Source of the DNA: Rugalucina vietnamica
Lineage: Eukaryota; Mollusca; Bivalvia; Lucinida; Lucinidae
NCBI GenBank assembly: GCA_964017185.1
Contig: OZ024872.1
Location: 46,028,188-46,092,187, forward strand
Direction: 5' to 3'
DNA: 64,000 nucleotides
The stretch's first letter is position 1, and the number at the start of each line of letters is the position of its first letter. The position numbers and the translations under genes are program-made. Shown piece by piece: positions 23,301-31,242 of the stretch. The notes under the pieces are model-generated. The model ran no database searches. It saw only the letters and a list, made by a program, of their open reading frames with translations, and was not told the origin of the DNA.

Positions 23301-24457
23301 AATAGAATTAACATATCAGGTTCACACGACATTGGGTCAATTGTACATCAAAATACTGGATACATTAAAGTTTACAAAAACTGTACCTTTCATAGGAATG
23401 CACCACCTCCACCATATAGCGAATCAGACAATACATTGCCCGCTCAAAGAATGAACAATTTAAATCCTGGCTCCGAGGGAACACCTAGTGGACACGGATC
23501 AACAGATGATAACTTTCCAGGGAGTGAGAGCTCTGACGTTGAGACGCTTTCTCATCGAATGGCACCGCTAAAGTCAAACAATGATGGCAGACAATCAGAC
23601 AACCGATTACCAATTCAAAGAATGGACATTTTAAAGCCTGGTGACGAGAGAAGACCTGGTGGACAGGGATCGACAGATGATGATAACTTTCCAGAATGTG
23701 ACAGCTCTGACAACGGGCCATCTGCTCAACGACTGGAACGTCTGAAGTCATGCGATAATGGCAGACATTCCGGACAGTATGGAGAATCGGACCCTGTATT
23801 ACACGTAAGTTTTATTCAGAAAAAAAACATTAAAAAATTATAAAGTTCTGTAATGAATAAATTATTCTATTGGAAAGCAGGTTCATAATGTTATTCCTCC
23901 GTTCATCTTAGATTCCATCAGACAGGTCAGAACGAAGCCGCCACTTAAGATCGGTCAATAATAAATAAGTTGGGACCCGGAGCGGAATTAAATTGTTTAA
24001 TGGCATCAGTCCCACTTTGGCTCCACGTTGCCAAAATCTGTAGGGTTCCTGAAGAGGCTTAAGTAGTCAAAACCGCAGTATGGCTTACTCCCTTTCTCAT
24101 TACTATGTTCACTGCTCTTAAAGGATCTCAATTTTAGTTTTATTCCTTACATATTTGCACAAATGGCTCAGCACTATACTGAATACTAAGATATGGTTTA
24201 ATTGCGTTTTGAATGATTTTAAATTGTTTTATGAAATATTTTATGTAAATTCACGTGAAATAAAGAACTAGAACAGAATATGGTATAGAAACACAGCAAC
24301 ACAGCAGCTTTGAAGTAGAATATGTCCTAATGGTGCGCCAAGGAATACAAGAATTAAACAAGCAATTCGGTCATTTCAATTTCTTTATTTTCAGGAGAGT
24401 GATGGGTACAACCAAACACATCCAAAACAGGTAGTTGGGAAGGCATCTCAAACATAA
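4164..24457 (+). CDS. TNFR-like type I membrane receptor, seven coding exons
   Basis: Predicted single-pass receptor of 580 residues, spliced from 4164-4437, 10566-10898, 11800-11931, 12365-12427, 17167-17229, 22990-23804 and 24395-24457. Every junction is GT..AG. The first five introns are phase 1 and the last is phase 0, and the sum is 1,743 nt. Residues 1-20 form a signal peptide (MYGICKIVIYIFLLASYVDG). Residues 21-253 contain 16 cysteines, including C110-x2-C113-x-x-G-x-F and C206-x2-C209, which resemble TNF-receptor cysteine-rich domains. Possible N-glycosylation sites are N24, N124 and N143. A membrane helix at about 254-274 is followed by KRCRAR. The tail (275-580) is Ser/Asp/Glu-rich, with PPPPY at 427-431 and four degenerate repeats at 438-547. 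I see no death domain or kinase. Family assignment rests on architecture and cysteine pattern, not a search. Upstream in-frame ATGs at 4053 and 3972 exist, but the 4164 start puts the hydrophobic leader first. Confidence 0.75.
4775..7165. mobile_element. Possible TIR-bounded element in receptor intron 1
   Basis: A block at about 4780-4815 (ctgtgggatcaccatccatg) recurs inverted at about 7100-7130 (catgaatggtgatcccacag) with further matching flanks (TGTGCTACTG / CAGTAGTA). The 2.4 kb between them includes a smaller hairpin element. It could be a decayed DNA transposon or just two inverted repeat copies. Confidence 0.35.
5260..5825. mobile_element. MITE with ~35-bp inverted ends, nested in intron 1
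   Basis: The left end has GGGCTGCTTGTGTCTCCAGG and the right end its inverse, CCTGGAGACACAAGCAGCTC. Inner parts (TCCCATAAAATGGAAGCAGC; GGGACGTAAAGCATTAATTC) recur at 22.16-22.49 kb, showing a dispersed family. No coding capacity. Confidence 0.6.
7550..7636. mobile_element. Short hairpin MITE (~87 bp)
   Basis: Near-perfect inverted repeat: TCTAGAAATCATGTGACCT pairs with AGGTCACATGATTTCTAGA, around a small AGATATT/AATATCT inner pair. It resembles the 93-bp hairpins nested in the LINE of the palindrome arms but has a different sequence. Confidence 0.65.
8208..8346 (+). repeat. Dispersed 400-bp repeat 'D', 5' part
   Basis: Begins TTCACCACGAGGACC and stops after the CGATACTTCTGTAGTGGTTC block. 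Four other copies are in this window. Class unknown; it could be a SINE or a non-autonomous DNA element. Confidence 0.6.
8822..9222 (+). repeat. Dispersed 400-bp repeat 'D', full copy
   Basis: Runs from ATTCACCACGAGGACCGAAG to TTTGCCTACTTGTACCTTTG. Shared landmarks are GTTTAAGCCCGCCAGTAACT, TTGGCGCC and CACCTCGGTTTTTGGAGTGG. The antisense ORF across it occurs in two of the copies but only follows repeat conservation and is not a gene. Confidence 0.65.
9641..10033 (+). repeat. Dispersed 400-bp repeat 'D', full copy
   Basis: Second unit of the local tandem duplication, carrying the same landmarks as the 8822 copy with scattered substitutions. It ends TTTGCCTACTTGTACCTTTT. Confidence 0.65.
10276..10565. 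other. End of receptor intron 1, no feature
   Basis: Nothing recognised apart from the T-rich acceptor tract before exon 2 at 10566. Confidence 0.5.
10566..10898 (+). CDS. Receptor exon 2: cysteine-rich ectodomain
   Basis: A T-rich tract ending in TTCAG precedes the exon and CCAG|GTAAGA follows it, so both splice sites are strong. Phase 1 to phase 1. It encodes residues 92-203 with eight cysteines (C110, C113, C134, C164, C179, C187, C189, C194), the best TNFR-like part of the protein. Intron 1 before it is 6.1 kb and is largely transposon sequence. Confidence 0.78.
11425..11640 (+). mobile_element. tRNA-derived SINE in receptor intron 2
   Basis: The tRNA-like head has a split promoter (A-box-like AACGTAGTGGATAACGC, B-box-like GAGTTCAAATCC). 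The body contains the GGGGTTCTCTGGTTTCCTCC block and the tail is (AAT)n. A related, better preserved copy lies at 14555. Not a tRNA gene, because the body continues beyond the acceptor region and the stems are degenerate. Confidence 0.7.
11800..11931 (+). CDS. Receptor exon 3: last cysteines and Ser-rich stalk
   Basis: Acceptor TTTTCAG, donor GAAG|GTAATA, phase 1 at both ends. It encodes residues 203-247: the final C-x2-C pair (C206, C209), C223, then a Ser/Pro/Thr-rich juxtamembrane stalk (SATPSSSSGQVSE). Confidence 0.72.
12297..12334. repeat. (TC)n microsatellite
   Basis: About 38 bp of CT dinucleotides shortly before the exon 4 acceptor. It may serve as polypyrimidine context for that splice site. 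Confidence 0.8.
12365..12427 (+). CDS. Receptor exon 4: first half of membrane helix
   Basis: 63-nt exon between TTTCAG (just after a TC microsatellite) and CTAG|GTGAGC, phase 1 at both ends. It encodes DEVNKAAITTPTVVGVLLGVL, the start of the transmembrane segment. The exon is too short for ORF calling; its phase match to both neighbours is the main support. Confidence 0.68.
12486..12895 (-). repeat. Dispersed 400-bp repeat 'D', minus-strand copy in intron 4
   Basis: Starts AAAGGTACAAGTAGGCAAAG and ends CGGTCCTCGTGGTGAA, the inverse of the other copies. It lies just after receptor exon 4. Confidence 0.65.
12896..13646. other. Intron 4 sequence, no recognised feature
   Basis: AT-rich DNA. 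Two short antisense ORFs have no family features. A small local duplication (aaaatgttttacaatttaaa) is at about 13411-13436. Confidence 0.35.
14555..14800 (+). mobile_element. tRNA-derived SINE, well preserved
   Basis: The head GGGGGCCTGGATAGCGTAGT...GGTTCGAATCCGGGTCA has clear A and B boxes. The body includes TTCCCCGGGTTCTCCGG and CACGTTGGACCACATAACGC, and the tail is AATAAATAAAG. Inserted in a unit of the R2 repeat, whose sequence (TAGCACCTTCGT) is repeated on both sides. Confidence 0.75.
15308..16440. repeat. (ATC)n/(GAT)n core with GATCGATC punctuation
   Basis: The left half is rich in ATCATCATGATCGATC and the right half, from about 15900, in its inverse. Reading frames across it (poly-Ile/Asp/His) are compositional only. 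Confidence 0.85.
16169..16346. mobile_element. 178-bp G/C-rich MITE inside the microsatellite
   Basis: Terminal inverted repeats CATGCGCGGATCCAG / CTGGATCCGCGCATG enclose G-run and C-run blocks (GGACCCCCCCTGG). It interrupts the GAT array, so it inserted after the array formed. Confidence 0.7.
17167..17229 (+). CDS. Receptor exon 5: second half of membrane helix and stop-transfer
   Basis: 63-nt exon after a TATTTTTTAG acceptor, ending ACAG|GTATTT, phase 1 at both ends. It encodes VLIGCCIKRCRARSTAETSET. Joined to exon 4 it completes a hydrophobic helix of about 21 residues followed at once by basic residues, as expected for a type I protein. The preceding 4.7 kb intron holds the GATC/ATC foldback. 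Confidence 0.68.
17306..18057. mobile_element. Hairpin element made from a Tc1/mariner 3' end
   Basis: Near-perfect inverted repeats of about 300 bp (17306-17610 and 17756-18057) flank a 145-bp loop. The ends TATACTGACCGACAAAAG / CTTTTGTCGGTCAGTATA fit Tc1/mariner TIRs with TA target duplication. The loop plus right arm read EWAGIPQNTVRRYVLSMRRR then ...GGCCACACCCGCTAT, matching the conserved C-terminus of Tc1-like transposases (IPQ, SMRRR, GHTRY with one frame change). The left arm is the inverse of the same 3' end. Confidence 0.8.
17603..17775 (+). pseudogene. Tc1-like transposase C-terminal remnant
   Basis: The fragment reads RQEWAGIPQNTVRRYVLSMR and on to RRCVAVTGALVA; a GHTRY end lies in another frame. 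Tc1 transposases end with exactly this pattern (EW..IPQ...I..L..SMRRRC..V....GGHTRY). The DDE catalytic residues are absent, so it is inactive. Confidence 0.7.
18190..18403 (-). mobile_element. V-SINE-like tRNA-derived SINE, minus strand
   Basis: Read on the minus strand: tRNA-like head GAGCGCGGTGGCGTAGTG... with B-box-like GGTCCCGAGTCCGATCCC, a central CTTGAGCAAGACACATTAA block typical of V-type SINEs, and a tail ending in ...CAATACAAACAAATAAA. Confidence 0.75.
18571..20056 (+). repeat. GCTCACCTGAGC-family repeat, copy R3, three ~450-bp units
   Basis: Starts TAGCTCACCTGAGCCGTTAG, followed by GTCCGTCCGTCGTCC, and ends with CTCAGGTGAGCG plus GGACCATTGGTCCTCTGG. Three units begin near 18670, 19126 and 19566. 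Each has the CATGACCAAGATGGCCGCC block and a ...CAAGGTCAACATAGGT block. ORFs inside follow unit conservation and are not genes. Confidence 0.7.
20280..20352. repeat. T-rich low-complexity run
   Basis: TTTTATTTTATTT followed by about 33 consecutive T. Confidence 0.75.
20431..22160. other. Intron 5 sequence with faint repeated blocks
   Basis: No gene seen. The blocks CCCAACATAGACACCAG (about 21330), CCCAACCACATACACCAG (about 21745) and CCCAACCAATACACCAG (about 22098) recur at roughly 350-420 bp. An AGCTCTTTCYCA...CCGGCTA block appears at 21413 and again at 22540, so this is a decayed tandem array. Confidence 0.4.
22165..22490. mobile_element. MITE related to the 5260-5825 copy
   Basis: Shares TGATGCTTTACGTCCCAGTC, CATTTTATGGGACTTTTAC and GCCTGGGATCACAAGCAG with the intron 1 element. 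Partial or rearranged. Confidence 0.5.
22736..22968. mobile_element. Hairpin MITE 'E' just upstream of receptor exon 6
   Basis: The ends GAGAAAACCAACAAT / ATTGTTGGTTTTCTC are inverted. The core is a strong hairpin (GCTGATCAGCTTCGCGGT / ACCGCGAAGCTGATCTGC). Related copies lie at 34.55-35.1 kb and in both palindrome arms (about 50785-50860 and 57150-57230). It ends about 20 bp before the exon 6 acceptor. Confidence 0.65.
22990..23804 (+). CDS. Receptor exon 6: cytoplasmic tail
   Basis: Large exon, acceptor AATTACAG, donor ACAC|GTAAGT. It encodes residues 289-560: an acidic Ser/Thr-rich region, INISGSHDIG at 395-404, PPPPY at 427-431 (a WW-domain ligand type), then four degenerate repeats built on QRM-x2-L-x-P/S and GSTDD-NFP blocks (438-451, 475-489, 495-509, 532-547). 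A hairpin element ends about 20 bp before the acceptor. Confidence 0.75.
24000..24150 (+). repeat. Dispersed ~140-bp repeat 'F' in last intron
   Basis: Contains GAAGAGGCTTAAGTAGTC and CACTGCTCTTAAAGGATCTC. A second copy is at 42458-42590. Confidence 0.55.
24395..24457 (+). CDS. Receptor exon 7: C-terminus and stop
   Basis: Acceptor TTATTTTCAG, phase 0. It encodes ESDGYNQTHPKQVVGKASQT and TAA. A second possible donor (ACAG|GTAGTT) lies inside, so alternative 3' splicing is possible. Confidence 0.6.
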   Translation, partial: ESDGYNQTHPKQVVGKASQT

Positions 24458-25064
24458 AAGATATATAACCATAGCTATATCCACTAATGTGTACTTGCCC
24501 AAGGTTATCTGCAGAAAACGAGCCAAAGACTTTGAAGCTTAAAAACGTCCGAAAAAAAAAAAGACCAACAGCTTACTTAGCTTGAACTATTTAACGAAAC
24601 AAGGAGAACAGTATACAGGTTTTACCGCCACATTCTCCGTCCTCTCTACTCGATCGTCTTCTAATATTATTATTATCATACTGTGAATCTTTCTCCACAT
24701 GGACTTAGGCAAATACTATACAGAGAGGCAAAATAAAGTATACCGTTTTACTCTTAATTGTTTAACCATATCGAAATTTGAATTAGCTTGTTTCTACTAG
24801 TAAAACAATAAGATGTGATAGATTGTATTTAGATACGTTTGATCAGGTCGATTTTGCAAATTTTGCTTCATTCATCAGACTGGATAATTGAATAACCTGG
24901 GTTAGATTATTTTTTTATCTCAACAAACCTCAACTTTAAATTTGTTAAAACAAGATTGTGCGACTCCATGTAGTTAACAGAAAACAGTGAACTTTTTTCC
25001 CTAAATAACAGCTTAATTCAAAAGTGTAAAATGTTAAATAAGTTTCATATACGTATGTGTACGT
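24458..25064. other. Receptor 3' UTR and flank
   Basis: AT-rich and non-coding, with a candidate poly(A) signal at 24732. Nothing else recognised. Confidence 0.4.
24732..24737 (+). terminator. Candidate poly(A) signal of the receptor gene
   Basis: AATAAA lies 275 nt past the receptor stop codon, in AT-rich sequence with no other coding signal. Other AATAAA motifs occur downstream, so this is the nearest plausible one only. Confidence 0.35.
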
Positions 25065-25982
25065 GGGTGATCCAATTAAGAATGGGACTTTTTGAATTAT
25101 ATCTATGCTAATAAATTTTGCAAAATGGGAATTTGTTGCTATTATTGCTCAATATAATGTGCACACAATACACTGCTAAAATTTCACATCAAGACAATAA
25201 GTTGTCGTAACCTAGCAACGAGAGAATGTTAGTAAACTGTCCATGGCCACGTAGGTAATATGTACCTAAAAAGGGTTGCCATGGCAACTGGTAGCAAAAA
25301 TTCCACTAAAGACACAATGTAGTTTATACAGTGTTTTGTTGGCTTTGTGCACTGCAAATACCGCTTTCATATGGCTGAAACTTAAAATAGGCTGAGAATT
25401 CTTGCATGCAAAGCTGGGCTTTAATTGCGAAAAAGTACAATGAAATTGGGGGTAGTGGTGAGACATATTTTATAATCAGAGTATAAATGACATAACAAAG
25501 TGTTATTTACCTTGAAATAATCAATTATAAAGTAAATATTGGAAAAGAATTACAAATGAGACAACTGACCATTAAGTTTTATGTTGCCTAGCAACGAAAG
25601 AATTCCGGAAATACATGAAGCCAGAATTTATGGAGTAGAATGGTTGCTAGGCCACCACATCTTGATCACTAACGCCTGACCCAAATTGACTGAAGCAAAA
25701 TATTACATAGATGATTGTTAACACAGACCATACTCAAGTATGATCAGTATTCCTTTTAAAATGTGTGGCAAAGCTCTATTTTAATGAGCTACTTTTGTAC
25801 AAAGCCATAGATACTGCACGTGTAGTTTTCAAATAACCATAGCAACCAAAGTTCTTGAGCAGTAATAAAATGTGCTCTCTTGAAAGATCAGATGTAAATC
25901 AAGTAAATAAAAGTACTAAACTTGAGTCAATCAATAGAGTTCATGAAATAGGAGAAAAGTCCAATTCTTTATTGGATCACCC
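25065..25982. mobile_element. ~0.92 kb non-autonomous DNA element with 28-bp TIRs
   Basis: The left end GGGTGATCCAATTAAGAATG is the inverse, with mismatches, of the right end CCAATTCTTTATTGGATCACCC. The interior is AT-rich with no transposase; its antisense 66-codon ORF has no family features. Confidence 0.6.
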
Positions 25983-26640
25983 TCGTAGTCGAAATAATTC
26001 CTCATAAATGAACAAACGCCAACTGTCATTCAAAATGTTTACTATCTATTTTCACAATTTATGGCAAATTTACGATGAAACATTCTGGACAAAAATGCAC
26101 GTGGTTAATTTCGAACAAATTGAAATAAATACTTTTTTTATTTTTATATTTTCTAAGTTTGTACAAACGATTGCATGTTAATATCTTTGTTTGTCCCTTA
26201 GCTTGTACTATATTTCCATATATCTCAATGTAAAACACGCCGTTTTTCATATCTACATGTACATGCAATAGCAACCAATTAGGCCCGGAATTTTAGCTTC
26301 TTTTGGAATTCTATTGACCACAGTTTCGAATTTCAATTAAAAATGGTATTTTTGTCAAAATTATCTTTAACATGAACTTTGTGAGCAAATTTTTATCCTG
26401 CAATGCGTTCATTTGTCAGAGACAGACGTGTTTTTCAGACTGGCATTTGCGAAGAAAAAAAATAACTTTGAATTTCCAGGGTTCTTAAAGGTCATATGAG
26501 AGTTGGTAGGTTGGCCGACCAAATTACTGCTGTAAGATGTAATGTGATGGCATTGGATATGATATAGAGGGTAGAGAGATAGTATGAACTTAATACGTGT
26601 ACAGCAGCCTTGGCCTGTGCATGTTGCAGAGTGTAAATGA
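25983..26640. other. No recognised feature
   Basis: AT-rich DNA. An antisense 71-codon ORF has no signal of coding. Confidence 0.35.
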
Positions 26641-26649
26641 GATGTTTTT

Positions 26650-26990
26650 TGTTTGTTTTTTTTTTTTTTTTTTTTGTTGTTTTTTTTTTCTTCTTTTTTG
26701 GAGGGGGCGCAGTGGGGACATGGTGTTCTCTAGCTGTGGGCTGCAGATTTTATTCTGAATGGTGGGAAATACAATTGCATCTAGCCGAGGAATAAAATAT
26801 GCAGTATGAAAGTGTATGAAATGGAGTTTGAGCATGAATGTATACGGGGGGGGGGGGGGGGGGGTCAGTTGGGACACGGTATTCTCTAACTGTGGGATGC
26901 AGGTTTTATTCTGTCCGGTGGGAAGCACAACTGCATCTAGCCGAGGAATAAAATATGCAGTATGAAAGTGTATGAAAGGCAGTCTAATCA
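26650..26990. repeat. ~160-bp tandem duplication with T and G homopolymers
   Basis: The block from CAGTGGGGACATGGTGTTCT to AATATGCAGTATGAAAGTGT (about 26710-26815) recurs diverged at about 26865-26975. A T-run precedes the first and a 19-bp G-run the second. The antisense ORF over it is not credible. Confidence 0.7.
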
Positions 26991-27379
26991 ATATGATGCT
27001 ACTGTATGATAGTTCAAGAATAATGTTGGAAGCATCTAGAATCAGTAAGCATGCCACAGGACAGAATCTTTGATTTGTGCATGTAGCACATGAAGTTACA
27101 GGGAAGGGTGACTGTTGTAGTCATGTGGAGCACATATGGATATGGTTTCATAATCATGTTTTTAAAATGTAAATAGGTGTAAATAAAGTTATCTCATGTT
27201 TATAAATCATGTTGGAAATCAAATTAATATCTTTATGTCATTATCCTGTAAATTACCATGTATAGTGCTGTATTATCTGAAAAAAAAATGGTTGAGCTAC
27301 ACTTAACATAATATATCAGAGAGCAGGGTGAGACTCGTATGTACATGTAATAGTTTAAGCTTATTTGTTGCAAATATGT

Positions 27380-27610
27380 TTATTTAAGTGCCGGTCCCAC
27401 TGAATCGTAAACAATCGTACGATTGTGTAATCATTAAATTTGTGATGAGACTGCGTATGCTAATTATGTAAAATGTTTTCCAACGTGTTAATGTTTTCTT
27501 AATTTGTCTGTCGGGCCCAAAGAAATGACTCCCGAATTAATATTTAGACAATCGTATGACGATCTTAAGCGATCTTAAGCGCAATGGACTGACACTTTAA
27601 GTGTTACTGT
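27380..27610. mobile_element. Possible short MITE
   Basis: TTAAGTGCCGGTCCCACTGAA and TTCAGTCCATTGCGCTTAAG-like inverse ends with internal CAATCGTACGATTG / CAATCGTATGACGATC. Imperfect TIRs, so tentative. Confidence 0.35.
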
Positions 27611-28057
27611 TCTGGCTAATTTTGATGAATATTGGTATGCTTCAGTAAATGAGATAGTATGCTGAATCATATCATCATTTTGATTGAATAAATACAGGAA
27701 GTTGTGCATTTTTGATTGGATTTTTGTTCTGAAGTGTTAACATGTATTGAAAAAATATAATGATATCATCTGCCTTTACAGAAATTTCGGGCATGCGCAT
27801 ATATCTGCAAATATGCATGTATGTATGCATGCGCAAAAATAGCAACATGAGCTTAAGTTTAGGTGTGAAGAAAAGCACATTGAGTTGATAGGCAGCAATA
27901 AATGCCATAATCGATATACAACAACAACATGTCGTCCTGTATAATACATTTCGAAAACATGTCCATACAATATACAGAGAATTGTTTCAGCATTAAGAAT
28001 TGAAAGTTCATTGGCAAAATTTGGTTAATTTCCATATCTTTGCTCAAAACATTGATT

Positions 28058-28215
28058 GTAGGTACATGTTAGAACCGCCTCGCCGAGGCGGTTCTAACGA
28101 GTAGCCACAATCTGTGTTTTGTAACAAAAACAAGGAAACTAGGTATACCAATGCAAACTCTAGCTGTTTTCTATATAAAAGTGGGGTTTAAGGGGATATA
28201 CATTTCACGGACATG
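28058..28215. repeat. Hairpin-bearing repeat, paralogous to gene 3' flank in the palindrome
   Basis: Carries a perfect 31-nt palindrome (28068-28098, built on TTAGAACCGCCTCG). The surrounding 150 bp match the 3' flank of the secreted-protein gene at 51055-51215 (and its copy at about 56820-56945). The ATTGATTGTRGGTACA, ...AATCTRTGTTTTG and GGGTTKARGGGG blocks keep their order. Confidence 0.55.
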
Positions 28216-29222
28216 TTTTCCCGATTAATCACAGTATCTTAATTTTATCAATTGAAAGCGAAATCACATAGGAATGCATTTGCTAGATTACAATAGTCTT
28301 CGCACAGATTAAAGATAGAATCTGGCAGGTGGTTCGAGCCTGTAAGAAAATCTATTGAAGAATAGCTAAAACTGAGTTTTATTTTTTTATTTGAATGGGT
28401 ATGTTAAATTAACAACGAAATATATTGACAAATATTTCTAACTCTATCACTTTAAGATAAAGGCATTATTTCAAAGCACACGTGATCATGAGAATCAAAT
28501 GAAAGATTGGCTGTGTTCATCTGTAAAGAGTTCGACTTGAAAAATTCAGTATTGTATTGAAAAGTATTGCATTGATATGTTTTTGCATATTATATGTCCG
28601 AGTTATCAAATATTTTGTACGCATTTTAATTTTCATTTTTATTGTAAAATTGGTAATTGGTAAATGCCATGTAGATATAGTATAGATCGTGTTTCTCCCT
28701 ATGGAAGCGTTTATATACTTACGATCAATGTATTGTTGATTTTGTCACATCGCTTTGCATGCTAGTTATTCTTTTATTTGTAGTATATGCTCAAGGGCCG
28801 TTGGCCTATTGCATTGAAATAAGCAAAGTTATATAATAATATTGTGTAAATTGAAACAAAATGTTCCTTTTGATTTGAGTGCTGTATAATGTCATTTATT
28901 ATAGCAAAATTTATCTTCCTCATTAGCTGTGTTCAAATGAAAATGAGTAATGATTCTGTGAGAGAAATTTTCTGGTCAGTTTTTTAAACTCGTGATATGT
29001 ATGTATATAAATAAGTATATAACGTTGTGATATAAGTTATGCTTTGAATAATATGTAATAATATTTTGATAAAACAGTGCTTCTGTTCAGACATTTTTGC
29101 ATTATCAATGTGATTGCACTTGTACATGCCAAGGAGGTAGTCTTATATCTGGGAGGGTCATCCAAGTATATGGACCGAAACGACTGTAAATTCAATTGTT
29201 TTATAAAAACAATTAAATTATT
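28216..29222. other. No recognised feature
   Basis: AT-rich sequence without ORFs or repeats that I can name. Confidence 0.35.
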
Positions 29223-30159
29223 TTAAGGATGTTCGCTGCCAATGAAAAAGTATTCAAACTTTTTTTCTAACCACTCTTTTTTGATTCCGAAATACAACAC
29301 AAGACATTTGAAAACAAAATAAATATAGGGTAGTGTGCATTTTTTCAAGCTACAGGCCTCTGAATGAGACCTCTGAGCACCATGTTTTAAATTTAGTAAA
29401 ATTAATTTAATTTTCATTTCTTTGAAACATACCTGTCTTGAACAAAGGTACACCTAGATTGCTTTCAAAAGTCATAATATTTACGGAACGCAGACTATTT
29501 TGGGCCAAAAGCATAGAAAAATTTGCAACTTGAAGTGGATGACAAAATTTTACGATACCTTTTCCAACCCTACCCCCATACTTGAAAAGTCGGAAAAAAT
29601 CAATAAACCCATATTTGTTGATTCAAACTTTTTCTTGTATTTTCACACAAAATAGAACTTGGTAATATTGTTCGAATAAAAGAAAGAAATATATAGGGTA
29701 GTGTGCATATAAGAGAGAACCAACAACTTGAAAATCGCCATTTTCAGCCTATTTTCGGTCGTTTTGTTTCTTAAAGCCCATTTCATAAAAACACTTAAAA
29801 TTTTAAAACCAGCACACCAAAGACACAAAGACTGACTTAGAAGATCATGTACACATATACCGCTGCTAAAATAAACATCGAACTAATGCAATTAATTTGA
29901 AGATGTGTAATATTCAAGTTTAATCTACCCTACCCCCTAAATGTTACTGGCAACTAAAATTTTCTGAAAAGTTGCAGAAAATGTGGTGAAAAAATGAAGT
30001 TTCTTAGATTGTCAATTTTCATGGCCCATTCAATGCATATCATCAATATGTATCCAAATATAAAATATTATGAAAATATCTGCAACCGTTTACGAGATAT
30101 TCAACAAAAGAAAAACCGGAAGTTCCGAAATGTCAAATGTTAGCAGCGAACATCCTTAA
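29223..30159 (+). mobile_element. TTAA-target non-autonomous DNA element, copy A (929 bp)
   Basis: TTAA (29223-29226, 30156-30159) flanks TIRs GGATGTTCGCTGC / GCAGCGAACATCC. TTAA duplication is the hallmark of piggyBac-type transposition, though the ends are not the classic CCC. No transposase. Copy B at 54440 is several percent diverged; copy C is at 7938. Confidence 0.8.
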
Positions 30160-30202
30160 ATACACTTTTATTATTAAAATTAGGCTGTTTGGAAGTTGTT
30201 TT
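30160..30202. other. Short spacer between TTAA element and LTR element
   Basis: Only 43 bp separate the two elements; no feature. Confidence 0.4.
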
Positions 30203-30466
30203 ACAACGATGTATAAAAATTAGATCGATTTTATGAAAAAGATGTTTTTTCTTCGATTAGCCAATCGGAATGCTTTATTCCGCAGACTGAATTGTTTCCG
30301 GTTGTAAAAAAAAAGCGACGTTGTCAACACAAAAATATTGATACAAAGATTTGTTAATTTCAACTGTTTATCTCTGTAATATTCTGAAAGTCTGTTATCT
30401 GCTGTCAAATTAGATGTAATAAACTAACAATGTGATCCAGAGTTGTCGTTCAAACTTACCTTCACA
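30203..30466 (+). repeat. Left LTR
   Basis: Starts near ACAACGATGTATAAAA and ends ...CAAACTTACCTTCACA. It matches the right LTR at 33017 nearly throughout. Confidence 0.65.
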
Positions 30467-30646
30467 AATTGGCGTCGTGGACAGGATATACAGTTAGTAT
30501 ATATTTACAACTGTACTCCATATGCATCAACATGATTGTCACCATATTTCCTGATGTTTGGAAGAGAACATAGGTTACCTATAGATTGTATGTTAGGGAG
30601 AAAAATGGATCAGGATTTGGAAAGTGTAGATGACTAGTTAGAAATG

Positions 30647-31192
30647 CACCAAAGCAACATGAAGAATTCTTTTATATCAGCAAAAGAACAGTTAGAGAGA
30701 AAAGGATTAGTTCGTTGTACTAATTACAATAGAAACGCAGCAAATAAAGACATTTGTATAGGGGCTAGAGTACTTTTGAAAAATCATCCATTGGGACGTA
30801 ACAAAATAGGTGATTATTGGCTTTCAACACAATACAAAGTTATAACTAAACTTAACAATGTGTATGATATACAGTTAGCTGATGGAACAGGGTGTATTAA
30901 GACAGTAACTAGAAGAGAGATACTAGATACAAGAGAACTGATAGATGACAATGTTGATACAGTGATAGATGAAAATGCAGATGGAAGCATTTCTCAAAGA
31001 GGGGAGGAAGGAAAGGTTGAAAAACTAGGTCAAAATGAAGTTAATGAGACTGATATTGTTGATGATTCAAGCTCAGATGAGACTAGTGGATATGATTGTA
31101 TTGAAGAGGCTGCTGAAATTGAAGATTCTGTGATGGATGAATTGGCAGAAGACATTGATGACAATACAGATGATATAAGGGAAATAGATTAG
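30647..31192 (+). pseudogene. LTR element: integrase C-terminal-like and acidic region (fossil)
   Basis: A KGLVRCTNYNRN...GARVLLKN...YKVITKL...VYDIQLADG pattern fits the C-terminal part of Ty3/Gypsy integrases. It is followed by a strongly acidic Asp/Glu-rich stretch of unknown role. Part of a broken retroelement, not a host gene. Confidence 0.5.
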
Positions 31193-31242
31193 GACAGTGA
31201 TTCAAAAGCAGAAGAAACTAGAAATGCGTGTTTGTAAAACAC

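Noticed and set aside
26590-27057. 155-residue antisense protein
   Set aside because: Built from a T-run, a G-run and a tandem duplication; Lys and Pro homopolymers.
30647-31192. Host acidic nuclear protein
   Set aside because: Integrase-like start, LTRs on both sides and a primer-binding-like site place it in an LTR fossil.
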